A DNA stretch of 43,441 bases from Nostocales cyanobacterium LEGE 12452 (GTDB lineage: Bacteria > Cyanobacteriota > Cyanobacteriia > Cyanobacteriales > Nostocaceae): assembly GCA_015206945.1 (NCBI GenBank), contig JADEXV010000037.1, positions 1-43,441 on the forward strand, given 5' to 3'. Under the pieces are notes generated by a model. The model searched no databases. It was not told the origin of the DNA and saw only the letters and a program-made list of their open reading frames with translations. This document shows positions 1 to 9,366 of the stretch, one piece after another (positions within the stretch are counted from its first letter, which is position 1; every line of letters begins with the position of its first letter). Both the position numbers and the translations under genes were made by a program.

Positions 1-18
1 CCTACTCCCCTACTCCCT

Positions 19-1401
19 CTATTTTGGGCCAAGGAATCGGGTAGCAAAATTTTGCGATCGCGTCGGTGATAGCGCCCGTGCCTTGAGAATTGCCGCCATC
101 AGAAAGGCGTAAGATAACACTCCAACAACTACCAACAGCAAGGCATTGATTGACCCTGTAGCATTCCAGAGAGCGTGGAGCGCAGAAGCACTCAGATAAC
201 CAATAGACAGAATTTGCCAACTTCTACTAGGTTTGAGGACAGCCAACCCGATAAAATAACCCAAGTAGCCACTATAAGCCATGTGTCCGGCTACAGAGCC
301 TAAAATTCGCGGAATTAGCAGTTGTAAACCTGCCAGTTGACCAGCAGCCCCGATACCTACCTGTTGTGTCACATTTTGAGTGATATCAGGCACATATTGA
401 CCGAGAGTTTCCAAGAGAGTAAAACCAACAGCAGAAGCAGTTCCCAGGAGAATACCATCTAGAGGTTCCCAGATGCCGATGCGTTCTCGCCAAGGTGAAG
501 ACAACATTCTACCGATAGCAAAAGCTGCTAGTACAGGTAATGCCTTGAGTAATTCCTCCATCAACCCAGCGCCAAAAAACATCCGCACCAGCAACTCTGT
601 GAAGGTGATAGATTCTTGGGGTGTGGGCAAACTCCCAGGCAAGATGCCGCGAAATACGAAAATAAATAGATCCAACAGCGGACTGAGCAAAATCAGGATT
701 GTACCCAATGACGTAGCCATTAGCACCCACCAAGGCTTTTGTTTACCGCAAAGTTGGTAAACAAAATAGTAGGCAGCGAAGGCGATGTAACTTGCTACGA
801 TCACTTGATTAGCTTGGGGCCGACCGACTGTAGCGAACATCAGCACCACAAAAATTACGGTCAGTATTCCGGGTACGAGGTAAGCTTTACTAGTTAAATC
901 TTTACCAGTGGAAATAATCGGAAAAAGCTGGGTGAAGCTAACAGAATCTGGCTGCTTTAATTGCGTGTGGTTATGGTAGTTCGTCGCTGAAGGCAATGGT
1001 GTAATTTGGTTGACTGTCGTCGCTGGAGTCAGTGAGGTATACTCGTATTCAAAAATGTATTGCGGCCCATCAGCACCTAGAGAAATGCGATCGCCTGGGT
1101 GCAATTCCTGACATTCATATAAGCGTTGCCCATTCAAATAAGTGCCATTAGCACTATTCAAGTCACAAAGCACCCAGCTAAATTTGCTATCCGGGGATAG
1201 AGAGAGGGGACGAACCACTGCATGACGACGAGATACCATTCGGTACATCATGGCATCCAAGACAACTTGGCAGCTGGGGTCGCGTCCAATTACCATCTCT
1301 TTACTGGGGGGCAGCGAGTAGCGAGATTCTGCTCCCAAAGCTGCCCCATTACCAGACACTAGCCGCAGAAATGCATTATGTCTTGCGTTTTTGCCTGTCA
1401 T
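19..1401 (-). CDS. FHA domain fused to PrsW-family intramembrane metalloprotease
   Basis: This is a 460-residue membrane protein. An N-terminal FHA domain (about residues 35-110) shows the phosphothreonine-binding signatures GRDPSC (39-44), SRRH (57-60) and NGTYLNG (85-91). A linker follows, then several hydrophobic segments from about 175 to 450. The C-terminal part has the PrsW/CPBP-type motif EELLK (282-286) and later intramembrane histidines in GHMAYSG (His373) and LHALWN (His409), as expected of a metal-dependent intramembrane protease. PrsW in Bacillus cleaves an anti-sigma factor. Here the FHA domain would be cytosolic and could let Ser/Thr kinase signals gate proteolysis, but that is inference. 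It is read leftward and its stop lies 18 bases from the window edge. No partner anti-sigma factor is visible nearby. Confidence 0.85.
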   Translation of the reverse strand: MTGKNARHNAFLRLVSGNGAALGAESRYSLPPSKEMVIGRDPSCQVVLDAMMYRMVSRRHAVVRPLSLSPDSKFSWVLCDLNSANGTYLNGQRLYECQELHPGDRISLGADGPQYIFEYEYTSLTPATTVNQITPLPSATNYHNHTQLKQPDSVSFTQLFPIISTGKDLTSKAYLVPGILTVIFVVLMFATVGRPQANQVIVASYIAFAAYYFVYQLCGKQKPWWVLMATSLGTILILLSPLLDLFIFVFRGILPGSLPTPQESITFTELLVRMFFGAGLMEELLKALPVLAAFAIGRMLSSPWRERIGIWEPLDGILLGTASAVGFTLLETLGQYVPDITQNVTQQVGIGAAGQLAGLQLLIPRILGSVAGHMAYSGYLGYFIGLAVLKPSRSWQILSIGYLSASALHALWNATGSINALLLVVVGVLSYAFLMAAILKARALSPTRSQNFATRFLGPK

Positions 1402-1837
1402 CGAGTTAGAGTGCTTTTCTAAACTAATTCTTCACATAATTTGGCAGCAGGACTAACCTTAGCCACATTAACAGCAGCATTGCTAAATCCACTATAGCTT
1501 CACTTACTGCTAAGAAATTTAAAATTATTGGTGCAAAATTTCAAATTGTTTCACCTCATGTAAAGAAGTATTCCATCTGCTGAGAGTTTGTCCTAAAACT
1601 GGCTTGTTCGGTGGATAAATCAGATTGTCTCGATGCTGTACTTTTGACATCGTAGCTGCAAATTAAACCCACTGCAATTTATTAAAAAATAGTATTTTTT
1701 ACTGCATTTAGTTCCATTTCAAAAATATATAATTTTTAGTCGTCTGTTGTCAGTTGTTTTTGCCAAAGCTCTTTTGGAGTAGGGAGTAGGGGAAGAAACT
1801 GTTATGAAATGAACCAAAATATTTCTGGTATCTTGTC
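1402..1837. other. intergenic region between FHA-PrsW and DJ-1 genes
   Basis: This stretch of 436 bases is AT-rich and holds no credible reading frame. Near 1776-1795 there is a GGAGTAGGGAGTAGGGG heptamer-type repeat, of the kind also seen at bases 1-18. The promoter of the FHA-PrsW gene (leftward) should lie near 1402-1500, but I cannot point to clear -35/-10 boxes. Confidence 0.5.
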
Positions 1838-2440
1838 TCAAACAACTGTAGTCAACTCTGGGTGTTCAATCTTAGTTCCAAGTACTTTGAGGAATTCTGC
1901 TAGCCAATCTGGGTGAGCAGGCCAAGCTGGTGCTGTCACCAAGTTACCATCAACTATTGCCCGATCAACAGGGATATCAACATAGATTCCTCCAGCACTC
2001 TTGATATCTGGGCTACAAGCAGGGTAGCCAGTACATCTCTTGCCTTGCAGTACATCAGCAGCCGCTAATACCTGCAAGCCGTGGCAGATGGCAGCAATCG
2101 GTTTATTCGCTTGGGCAAAGTAACGGATGATTTCTAGTACTTGCTGATTGAGGCGGATATATTCTGGTGCCCGTCCTCCGGGAACGACTAAGGCATCGTA
2201 GTTTGTGGCTTCTACTTCTGCAAACGTTGCATTTAAAGTAAAATTGTGTCCGGGTTTTTCGCTGTAAGTCTGGTCTCCTTCAAAGTCATGAACTGCTGTC
2301 CGCACCTTATCGCCAGCTTTTTTGTCGGGGCAAACTGCGTGGACAGTGTGTCCCACCATTTGCAATGCCTGGAAAGGAACCATCACTTCATAGTCTTCTA
2401 CATAGTCGCCAACAAGCATCAAAAGTTTCTTTGCAGCCAT
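1838..2440 (-). CDS. DJ-1/PfpI family protein (class I glutamine amidotransferase-like)
   Basis: This 200-residue protein has the full DJ-1/PfpI fold signature. The nucleophile elbow AICHGLQVL places the reactive Cys at 119 next to His120. An acidic residue in the EDYE segment (15-18) is the usual partner of that Cys, and VVPGGR at 85-90 is typical. Family members act as glyoxalase/deglycase-like enzymes, chaperones or peptidases, and the exact reaction cannot be read from sequence. It is cytosolic, with no signal peptide. A GAGGG ribosome-binding site lies about 9 bases before the ATG. It appears to be transcribed alone, leftward. Confidence 0.88.
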   Translation of the reverse strand: MAAKKLLMLVGDYVEDYEVMVPFQALQMVGHTVHAVCPDKKAGDKVRTAVHDFEGDQTYSEKPGHNFTLNATFAEVEATNYDALVVPGGRAPEYIRLNQQVLEIIRYFAQANKPIAAICHGLQVLAAADVLQGKRCTGYPACSPDIKSAGGIYVDIPVDRAIVDGNLVTAPAWPAHPDWLAEFLKVLGTKIEHPELTTVV

Positions 2441-2591
2441 ATATTTGTTACCCTCACTTATTAGTCATCAATAGTTGTTTCTAAAGTAAATATTAATTTA
2501 GAGTCAGCTTTTTTCGGCGTTAGTTTATATACGAGTTTTTGATACATGACATTAATCACCGTGCTGTCATGTATCATTTCAGAATAGCAAG

Positions 2592-2832
2592 TTAACAAAA
2601 TGTAATGCATCTTACAGGAGCATAGTTAACGCCGTTAATATCATAGCCTCCACAATTCAGCAGCCCTGCCTTGAGTTGGCTTGGCTGCCAAGCAGGTCGG
2701 ATACCAAGTTTGTCTGCATAAACGGGATTCGCGATCAATGTCGCAATTTATGCCACAATCTAAGTGCCAAACGAGTCACCTGCTAACACCATACGGTTCG
2801 TATTTTGTTGAAGATAGGCGATCGCAAATCAG
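2592..2832 (-). pseudogene. decayed alpha/beta-hydrolase (HSL/lipase-type) C-terminal remnant
   Basis: Translating the minus strand from about 2832 to the TAA at 2592 gives a recognisable hydrolase segment. It contains the nucleophile elbow VLAGDSFGT (GDSxG), then IATLIANP-YADKLGI, then a helix-rich tail ending LNCGGYDINGVNYAP. Two in-frame stop codons interrupt the part just after the elbow, and another stop lies upstream, so no intact gene remains. In the family, GDSAGG-type elbows carry the catalytic Ser of carboxylesterases. The N-terminal half is missing. Confidence 0.72.
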
Positions 2833-3278
2833 CACTGCCTACAATCAATAAATAAATTTAAATATCTGCCTCAGTTTGAGATGAAAATTTTATATTTATA
2901 GGTATGTTCTATTTGTATGAGATGAATTATTGATTTCGGGGTATGGAGTGCCTAAAAAAGTTTCCGTAATCAGGTCACGCTCGAAATTAATATTTTATAG
3001 GCAAGTAGCACGAGATATAACGCCAGTGCGGTGGAGGGGTTTCCCAGCAGAAAGAAAGTAGCACTCCACGATCAATTATTGAAAAATATGGGTTCCCCTG
3101 AGCATAGCTGCCAACTCTTGGAGATACGCAAGGGACGTACTTCTGCCTTCGGAATCGTCATCTTTTTACTACGATTTTCAACAGATGGATATTATCAGAA
3201 AGAGGAATGTTACATTAACTAAAGAATAGGGAATCCTAGATTTAAGAAGCAAACAAATCTATTAGTCAGTTAGACAGG
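2833..3278. other. intergenic region upstream of the histidine kinase
   Basis: This AT-rich stretch contains no gene I can support. A short open frame at 3031-3222 on the plus strand has no ribosome-binding site, recognisable domain or convincing composition. The kinase promoter is presumably within the last 150 bases. Confidence 0.4.
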
Positions 3279-5429
3279 ATGAACTTTCAACAGCAAGGCA
3301 TTCAATCCGATAATAATTGTTCTGTAAACCAAGTACTAAAAGTTGATGAAGTCAGTAAAAATGATCAGGAAATTGAACATAAATTAGTAGGATCAGCTTT
3401 TAAACAGTTACAAGATAAATTTTTATTACTTATAGAACGTAATCCTTTGCCTTTAATTGAGTGGAATACAGCGTTTCAAGTAATACAATGGAATCCGGCT
3501 GCTGAACAACTATTTGGATACAGTAAAAGTGAAGTACTCGGTTGTCAGGTACCAGAAATAATTGTGCCAGAAAGTGAAAGAGTACAGGTCATCAAAATAA
3601 TGGAGTTATTAATTGAAGAGAAAGTAGGAGGTAATAATCTCAATAAGAACTTGACAAAACATGGAAGAGTAATTATTTGTGATTGGTGTCACACTCCGAT
3701 AACTAATGTTGATGGCCAGGTAATTAGTATTGTCTCAACAGTGCAGGATATTACAAAAGTAAAATCTTTTGAAAGCGCTCTGCGCGAAAACGAAAAGACC
3801 TATCAGCAAATTCTTGATGCAATTACAGATATGGTGCTGGTTAAAGGTGCTAAATCTCGAATTATTTGGGCAAATAAGGCATTCCGTGATTATTACGGTA
3901 TGAATGAGGAACAGCTTCAAAATATGATTGATGCACCCTTCAATGAACCCGATCATACCCTGCAATATATCAAAGATGATGCTTACGTATTTGAAAGTGG
4001 ACAGATCCTAGAAATTCCCCAAGAGCCAGTAACTCGGTACGATGGCGAAGTACGCCTATTCCATACAATCAAATCTGCTATTCGTAACGAATTAGGTCAA
4101 ACGATCATGACTGTTGGTGTATCTCGCGATATTAGCGAGCATAAACAAGCCGAGAAAGAACAGGCGAAGTTGTTGGCAATCCTAGAAGCAGCACCAGACT
4201 TTATCAGCACTGCTGACTTAACTGGGCGGGTTCTTTACTTTAATAAAGCAGCTCGGAGAATATTAGAACTGGGGGAAAAAGAATCTTTTCAGGAGAGAAA
4301 TTTGTGCCAAAATCATCCGAAATGGGCAAATGACATTATCCAGAATCAAGGATTACCAGAATCAGTTCGAGTCGGTGATTGGGTTGGGGAAACGGCTCTT
4401 TTAAAAGCAGATGGACAAGAAATTCCCATATCGCAACTGATTATTGCTCATAAATCACTTGATGGAAAAGTTGAATATTTTTCGACAATCGCTAGGGATA
4501 TCAGCGAACTCAAAGCTGCAGAAGAAACTTTAGTACAAAAAGCGGAAGATTTAGAGTGCGCTCTGAAAGAACTCCAAAGCACCCAAGCTCATTTGCTCCA
4601 AAGCGAAAAAATGTCCTCTATTGGTCAATTGGTTGCTGGAGTTGCTCACGAAATCAATAATCCTACAAGCTTCATCTACAGCAACATTCAGCCTGCTAAC
4701 GAATACATTAACGATTTGCTACTTTTGATTGAGCTTTACCAAGAACATTATCCGAATCCCATCAAGGTCATTCAAGAACAGATAGAAGCCATTGACCTAG
4801 AATTTTTAATGGCGGATTTGCCCAAGTTACTCTCGTCAATGAAAATGGGGGCAGACCGAATTAAACAAATCGTTCTTTCATTGCGAAATTTCTCCCGTAT
4901 GGATGAAGCGGAATGTAAAGCCGTGGATATTCACTTAGGAATTGACAGTACTTTAGTAATTCTAGAACATCGCCTCAAGGCACAACATAACCGTCCAGCA
5001 ATTGAAATTATCAAGGAATATGGCAAGCTACCTTTAGTAGAATGCTATGCAGGGCAGCTCAATCAAGTTTTTATGAACATTCTGGTTAATGCTTTAGATG
5101 CACTAGAACAACGGGATGCAAAGCGGTCTATTGAACAGATGCAAGAAGCACCAAGTTCTATCCGGATTTGTACACAACTATCTCCTCAAGGAAAAGTCGT
5201 GATTCGGTTTGTTGATAATGGAGCAGGAATACCAGAGAATGTACTAAAAAGATTGTTTGATCCCTTCTTTACGACTAAGCCAGTAGGGATAGGTACGGGG
5301 TTAGGGTTATCAATTAGCTATCAGATTATAGTAGAGAAGCATAAAGGAAAACTTACGTGTTTATCAATACCAGAACAAGGGGCTGAGTTTCATATTGAGA
5401 TTCCTATTAGCTTGCCTTTAGGAGACTAA
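3279..5429 (+). CDS. PAS-PAS-PAS sensor histidine kinase
   Basis: This is a 716-residue soluble-looking kinase with no transmembrane segment. PAS domains lie at about 48-160, 175-290 and 297-412; each ends in a DIT/DIS PAC-type motif (QDITKVK, RDISEHK, RDISELK). A coiled-coil stretch (412-445) leads to the dimerisation/phosphoacceptor domain with VAGVAHEINNP (His457). The catalytic ATPase domain has an N box around 597-609 (NILVNALDAL), a G1 box DNGAG (646-650), an F box DPFFTTK and a G2 box GTGLGL (672-677). All residues needed for autophosphorylation are present. No response regulator lies beside it, so it is an orphan kinase whose partner and signal are unknown. The ATG follows a short ACAGG ribosome-binding site. 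Confidence 0.93.
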   Translation: MNFQQQGIQSDNNCSVNQVLKVDEVSKNDQEIEHKLVGSAFKQLQDKFLLLIERNPLPLIEWNTAFQVIQWNPAAEQLFGYSKSEVLGCQVPEIIVPESERVQVIKIMELLIEEKVGGNNLNKNLTKHGRVIICDWCHTPITNVDGQVISIVSTVQDITKVKSFESALRENEKTYQQILDAITDMVLVKGAKSRIIWANKAFRDYYGMNEEQLQNMIDAPFNEPDHTLQYIKDDAYVFESGQILEIPQEPVTRYDGEVRLFHTIKSAIRNELGQTIMTVGVSRDISEHKQAEKEQAKLLAILEAAPDFISTADLTGRVLYFNKAARRILELGEKESFQERNLCQNHPKWANDIIQNQGLPESVRVGDWVGETALLKADGQEIPISQLIIAHKSLDGKVEYFSTIARDISELKAAEETLVQKAEDLECALKELQSTQAHLLQSEKMSSIGQLVAGVAHEINNPTSFIYSNIQPANEYINDLLLLIELYQEHYPNPIKVIQEQIEAIDLEFLMADLPKLLSSMKMGADRIKQIVLSLRNFSRMDEAECKAVDIHLGIDSTLVILEHRLKAQHNRPAIEIIKEYGKLPLVECYAGQLNQVFMNILVNALDALEQRDAKRSIEQMQEAPSSIRICTQLSPQGKVVIRFVDNGAGIPENVLKRLFDPFFTTKPVGIGTGLGLSISYQIIVEKHKGKLTCLSIPEQGAEFHIEIPISLPLGD

Positions 5430-5466
5430 GAAGACGATAATTCAACAATTACGATCGAATGGGAAA

Positions 5467-5919
5467 TTAAAGCAGATGAAATTCTGCGATCGCTCTAGGA
5501 AAATTTTTGTTTTCATGTCCTGGCTGGCTAAGTTTAATCAAAGCAAAACGCTGTAAGGGTGTTAAAGCTGCCCAATTTTGCTGTGTCAGGGTTACACCTA
5601 TTTCTTGAGCTTTTTCCTGAAGGCTAGCTGGTACAGTGGCAGAGTCTAGCCATGCAGGATGAGGATCAATGGGCAATTTTTTAGCTGGTATACCTGTGCG
5701 TTGTATGATTAATTCCTCGATATGCTCGCGGTAAGACTGAATTTCCGTTTCAGTAGTGCAAGGTAATTCGACTAAAGCTTGCCGTTCATCTGTGGTCATT
5801 TGATTCCAGTCAGGCAGTTTTAGCTTGATGCCACAGGTATCTAATTTACAACGCACCTGCATGGGGATGCAACGCAGAGAATCAACAAAGTCTGCTTCAA
5901 ATTCAAAGAAATCTGTCAT
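5467..5919 (-). CDS. narM: nitrate reductase-associated protein NarM
   Basis: This 150-residue cytosolic protein matches the cyanobacterial nitrate reductase-associated family (NarM): FFEFEADFVDSLRCIPM at the start, PDWNQMTTDERQALV, and LTPLQRFALIKLS near the end. NarM is known to be required for active nitrate reductase in cyanobacteria, probably in maturation of the molybdenum enzyme. I chose the ATG at 5919 rather than a TTG ten codons upstream, because the conserved family sequence begins right after it. It lies about 0.9 kb downstream of narB on the same strand, with a PsiE-like gene between, so it belongs to the same nitrate region. Confidence 0.85.
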   Translation of the reverse strand: MTDFFEFEADFVDSLRCIPMQVRCKLDTCGIKLKLPDWNQMTTDERQALVELPCTTETEIQSYREHIEELIIQRTGIPAKKLPIDPHPAWLDSATVPASLQEKAQEIGVTLTQQNWAALTPLQRFALIKLSQPGHENKNFPRAIAEFHLL

Positions 5920-6116
5920 AAGTAAAGTATTCAAAATTCGATTGTTCAAAATTAAGGCTTTTTAAGCATACATGAACGGTGCGTTACGTACTAACACACT
6001 ACATATACCTCGATTTTTTAAAAAATCAAATTGGATTGCTATATATTATCTGCAAAGAGTTTACACTAACCTATTATCTAACTAAATTGTATGTGTATGC
6101 TAAACCTCTTTAATTT

Positions 6117-6575
6117 TTAACGGTTATTTTTGGCATTACTGAGACGAATTATCAAATAACTAATTGACAGTGCGAGAATAGCAATTCCTAAACCAATTAT
6201 ATCAATACCTCCAATTTTTTCTAAATCAAGAATAATAATTTTTCTGGCAACAGCAATTAAAGATGTGACAATAACTAATTCAACCTGGAAAACGTGTTTT
6301 CGTAAATAAGCTGTGATATTTTCTAAAATTTCTAAAGCAATTAAAATATTTAAAAACAGCCCAAAAATTTTATACAACGTTGTGTTAAATTTTGCATAAG
6401 GCGCTGTAAATAACTCTTTAAAAAGAAATACTCCTAAATCCCCGATCGCTACCAAAATTACGATCACCATAAAAATAGATAGAACTTTAGAAACTATAAC
6501 TTCTATGTTTTCAATGATGTGCATGAAGTTCTCATCTTTGGTAGCTCCTAGAATTTGCCTCATTAACTTTTTCAT
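6117..6575 (-). CDS. PsiE-like phosphate-starvation-inducible membrane protein
   Basis: This is a small integral membrane protein of about 152 residues with four hydrophobic helices (roughly at 30-50, 68-88, 98-115 and 122-145). Its layout and segments such as LEILENITAYLRKHVFQVELV resemble the PsiE family, whose biochemical function is not established. I prefer the ATG at 6575; an in-frame GTG three codons earlier is possible. It sits between narB and narM, all on the minus strand, so it may be co-transcribed with them, but a link to nitrate metabolism is only positional. Confidence 0.75.
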   Translation of the reverse strand: MKKLMRQILGATKDENFMHIIENIEVIVSKVLSIFMVIVILVAIGDLGVFLFKELFTAPYAKFNTTLYKIFGLFLNILIALEILENITAYLRKHVFQVELVIVTSLIAVARKIIILDLEKIGGIDIIGLGIAILALSISYLIIRLSNAKNNR

Positions 6576-6856
6576 CTGCTGCACCCGATTTTAAACAAAA
6601 TAAAATCCCATAGATAAATCTAGAGGATTAAAATAAGATGATTTCTAATACTATCTGATTTTTATTCTTTCCCATAGCTGAATTCGACGCTAGTAAAACC
6701 TTTGTTTACTAGAAATTTAGCCTCTTTAGATATGGTAATTGGTATGGGTCAATAGTAGAGAGCTATAAAAAATAATAATCACTATTGACTATTGATTATT
6801 GACTAAATTACCTATTGGTGATTATTAATTATCTCTTAAGCAGTACGCTTAGGAGT

Positions 6857-9082
6857 TTACCATTGTGAGGATTGGAGTTGATAACCTTTGACTGTAACTT
6901 CTACAGAGATTGGTATCAGCTGCACAGCACAAGCTTTTAATTCTGGTTGCAGCGAATCGGGGCAAGATTCTGGATGGGTTAGGGCGTTGGCTTCGGCATT
7001 ATCTGCCCACAGCGAACCCCAATGCATGGGGACAAAAACTGTACCAGGCGCGATCGCTTTTGTTACTTTAGCAGGAAACTTCGCTTTACCCCGACGCGAT
7101 CGCACTTCTATATACTGGTTATCTACAATATTTAACTTAGCAGCATCACGGGGATGAATTTCGATAAACGGTTCGGGATGCATTTTGCAAATTTTTTCAA
7201 TTCGACCGGTGCGTGTCTGGGTATGCCAGTGTCCGTAAAGTCGTCCAGTAGTTAGTACAAAAGGATAATCTGGGTCTGGTGGTTCTGCCAATCCTTTGGA
7301 GTAATATGCCCCAAATCGAGCGCGTCCATCAGGTGTGTGAAAGCGCAAATCAGTATATAACCGTTTCCCAGAGGGATCGGCAAATACTTCTCCCTCTGCT
7401 TCCCCTGCTCCTCTGCTCCCCCTGCTCTTTTCTGGGTGAGGCCATTGAGTCGGGCCTTCTGATTGTAATTGCGCGTGACTCAGACCTGTCATATCGCAGG
7501 GACGAGTTTTAGTTAGTTTGACAAACTCAGCATAAACTTCGGCGGAGTTAGCAAAGGTAAATTCTCTCTTAAAACCTAATCTACGTCCAACTTCGGCAAA
7601 AATTTCCCAATCTGCTTTAGCTTCTCTTGGTGGTTGGCGAAATGCTGAACACAGAGTTACCACCCGTTCGGAATTTGTCATCACGCCAGTTTTTTCACCC
7701 CACTGGGCTGCTGGTAGCAAAACATGAGCGTAGGCAGAGGTTTCTGTGGGATAATAAGCGTCTTGGTAAATAGTGAAAGGCGATCGCAACAACGCCTTCT
7801 TAGTCCGCTCTAAATCTGGCATACTCACCGCAGGATTAGTAGCCGCAATCCACAGCAACTCTACAGCGCCATTTTCCAAACCAGTAATCATGTCCCAAGC
7901 AGTCAAACCGGGATTGGGCGAAATTTGTCCTGGCTTAAGTCCCCAAAACTCCTCAACTTCTGCACGGTGCTGAGAATTTTTCACCACCCGATAACCCGGT
8001 AATAAATGTGACAACCCTCCAGTTTCCCTTCCTCCCATTGCGTTTGGTTGACCAGTGAGAGAAAAAGGGCCAGCCCCAGGTTTGCCAATCTGTCCAGTCA
8101 TCAGATGCAGGTTAATGATCGTTCTTACCTTAGCCGTCCCTTCTGAAGATTGATTTACACCCATTGACCATAAAGACAATACGCGCTGCGATTCACCCCA
8201 ATAGCGAGCTGCTGTTTCTAAATCTTCAATGGTGATTCCACATTGACGAGCCACCACTTCTGGCGGATAGTGGCGAATCACCTCAGCATAAGCGGGAAAG
8301 TTGCTGGTGCAGTCCTCCATGAACATCGTGTCAATGTAGTTCCAGCGCATCAACAAGTGGGCGATGCCGTTTAACAAGTCGATATCTGTACCGGGACGAA
8401 TGGCTAAATGCAAATCAGCGGCTTCTGCGGTTGGTGTGCGACGGGGATCAACCACAATCATTTTGACTTTGCGGTTCTTTTTGTGATACTTAGCCAATCG
8501 GTTGAAAACGATGGGGTGACATTCGGCTGTATTAGTGCCAATTAAAAATGCACAGTCAGTTAATTCTAGGTCTTCGTAACAGCAGGGCGGGCCATCTGAG
8601 CCAAAGCTTTGAATGTAGCCAGATACAGCACTAGACATACATAAGCGAGAGTTGGCATCAAAATTATTAGTACCCAGACAGCCTTTCATGAGTTTCTGGG
8701 CTATATAATAATCCTCAGTTTGGAACTGACCGGAACCATACATACATAAAGCTTCTGGCCCTTGGGTGAAGCGGATAGTTTGAATGCGTTTGGCAATCAG
8801 ATCAAAAGCTTCATCCCAACTAACGCGGCGAAACTCTTGATCTAATGAGTCTCGCACCATTGGGTAATGTAATCTATTTTTATCTAAAGATTCTGCGATC
8901 GTTGCGCCTTTGACGCAAACCATTCCTTGACTAGATGGATGGGCTTTATCACCCCGCACCCGCCAAGTAGGATTACCTTGGCTATCTCGATTAGTTGCTT
9001 TGTTATGTTGGGCTGGAGGTGAAACTTCTAAACCGCAGCCAACACCACAGTAAGGACAAAGAGTTTTGGTAAATTCACTCAT
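6857..9082 (-). CDS. narB: ferredoxin-nitrate reductase (bis-MGD molybdoenzyme)
   Basis: NarB reduces nitrate to nitrite in the cytoplasm with electrons from ferredoxin. The N-terminus carries the [4Fe-4S] motif CPYCGVGC (Cys9, Cys12, Cys16) with the fourth ligand Cys56. Cys148 in SRLCMSSA is the expected molybdenum ligand. The MoCo-binding C-terminal domain begins near residue 600 ([20 protein letters not shown]). It has 741 residues. Residues about 549-566 ([14 protein letters not shown]) are encoded by a CT-rich repeat (CCCCTGCTCC type, 7380-7440) that elsewhere in this genome type lies between genes. The sequence suggests this is an in-frame insertion in a loop. It is the last gene of the nirA-nrtP-narB set, 284 bases after nrtP. 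Confidence 0.95.
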   Translation of the reverse strand: MSEFTKTLCPYCGVGCGLEVSPPAQHNKATNRDSQGNPTWRVRGDKAHPSSQGMVCVKGATIAESLDKNRLHYPMVRDSLDQEFRRVSWDEAFDLIAKRIQTIRFTQGPEALCMYGSGQFQTEDYYIAQKLMKGCLGTNNFDANSRLCMSSAVSGYIQSFGSDGPPCCYEDLELTDCAFLIGTNTAECHPIVFNRLAKYHKKNRKVKMIVVDPRRTPTAEAADLHLAIRPGTDIDLLNGIAHLLMRWNYIDTMFMEDCTSNFPAYAEVIRHYPPEVVARQCGITIEDLETAARYWGESQRVLSLWSMGVNQSSEGTAKVRTIINLHLMTGQIGKPGAGPFSLTGQPNAMGGRETGGLSHLLPGYRVVKNSQHRAEVEEFWGLKPGQISPNPGLTAWDMITGLENGAVELLWIAATNPAVSMPDLERTKKALLRSPFTIYQDAYYPTETSAYAHVLLPAAQWGEKTGVMTNSERVVTLCSAFRQPPREAKADWEIFAEVGRRLGFKREFTFANSAEVYAEFVKLTKTRPCDMTGLSHAQLQSEGPTQWPHPEKSRGSRGAGEAEGEVFADPSGKRLYTDLRFHTPDGRARFGAYYSKGLAEPPDPDYPFVLTTGRLYGHWHTQTRTGRIEKICKMHPEPFIEIHPRDAAKLNIVDNQYIEVRSRRGKAKFPAKVTKAIAPGTVFVPMHWGSLWADNAEANALTHPESCPDSLQPELKACAVQLIPISVEVTVKGYQLQSSQW

Positions 9083-9149
9083 GGCAGTTGTACCATTTTG
9101 TTATTTTTGATTGTGCAACCTCAGATGTAGCGCTAGGTTGAGAATGCAA

Positions 9150-9317
9150 GTTTGTAGTAAGCACTTTAGTGCTTAAGACTTCTTGGCATTGTGAGGATAA
9201 GGGGAAAGGGGAAAGGAGAAAGGGTAAAGGTATGGAATTTTCCCTTAACCTTTAACTTTTCCCCAACATTTTGCAAAATGTCTTTAGAAAAAAAGGACTA
9301 AAGTCCTTACTACGAAC
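9150..9317. mobile_element. MITE-like element with ~25-bp terminal inverted repeats
   Basis: The left end GTTTGTAGTAAGCACTTTAG (9150 on) and the reverse complement of the right end, GTTCGTAGTAAGGACTTTAG (ending at 9317), match at about 22 of 25 positions. Each end also folds on itself (AAGCACTTTAGTGCTT and AAGGACTAAAGTCCTT). The 168-bp interior has no gene, only a purine-rich GGGGAAAGGGGAAAGG run. It sits in the nrtP-narB gap, so it is probably transcribed as part of the operon and would form hairpins in the mRNA. Confidence 0.65.
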
Positions 9318-9366
9318 TATGAGAATTTATTTGTATTACTGCCTACTCTCTATTTTCAAGACAGGT

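Noticed and set aside
3031..3222. Possible 63-residue gene upstream of the histidine kinase
   Set aside because: No ribosome-binding site, domain or recognisable composition.
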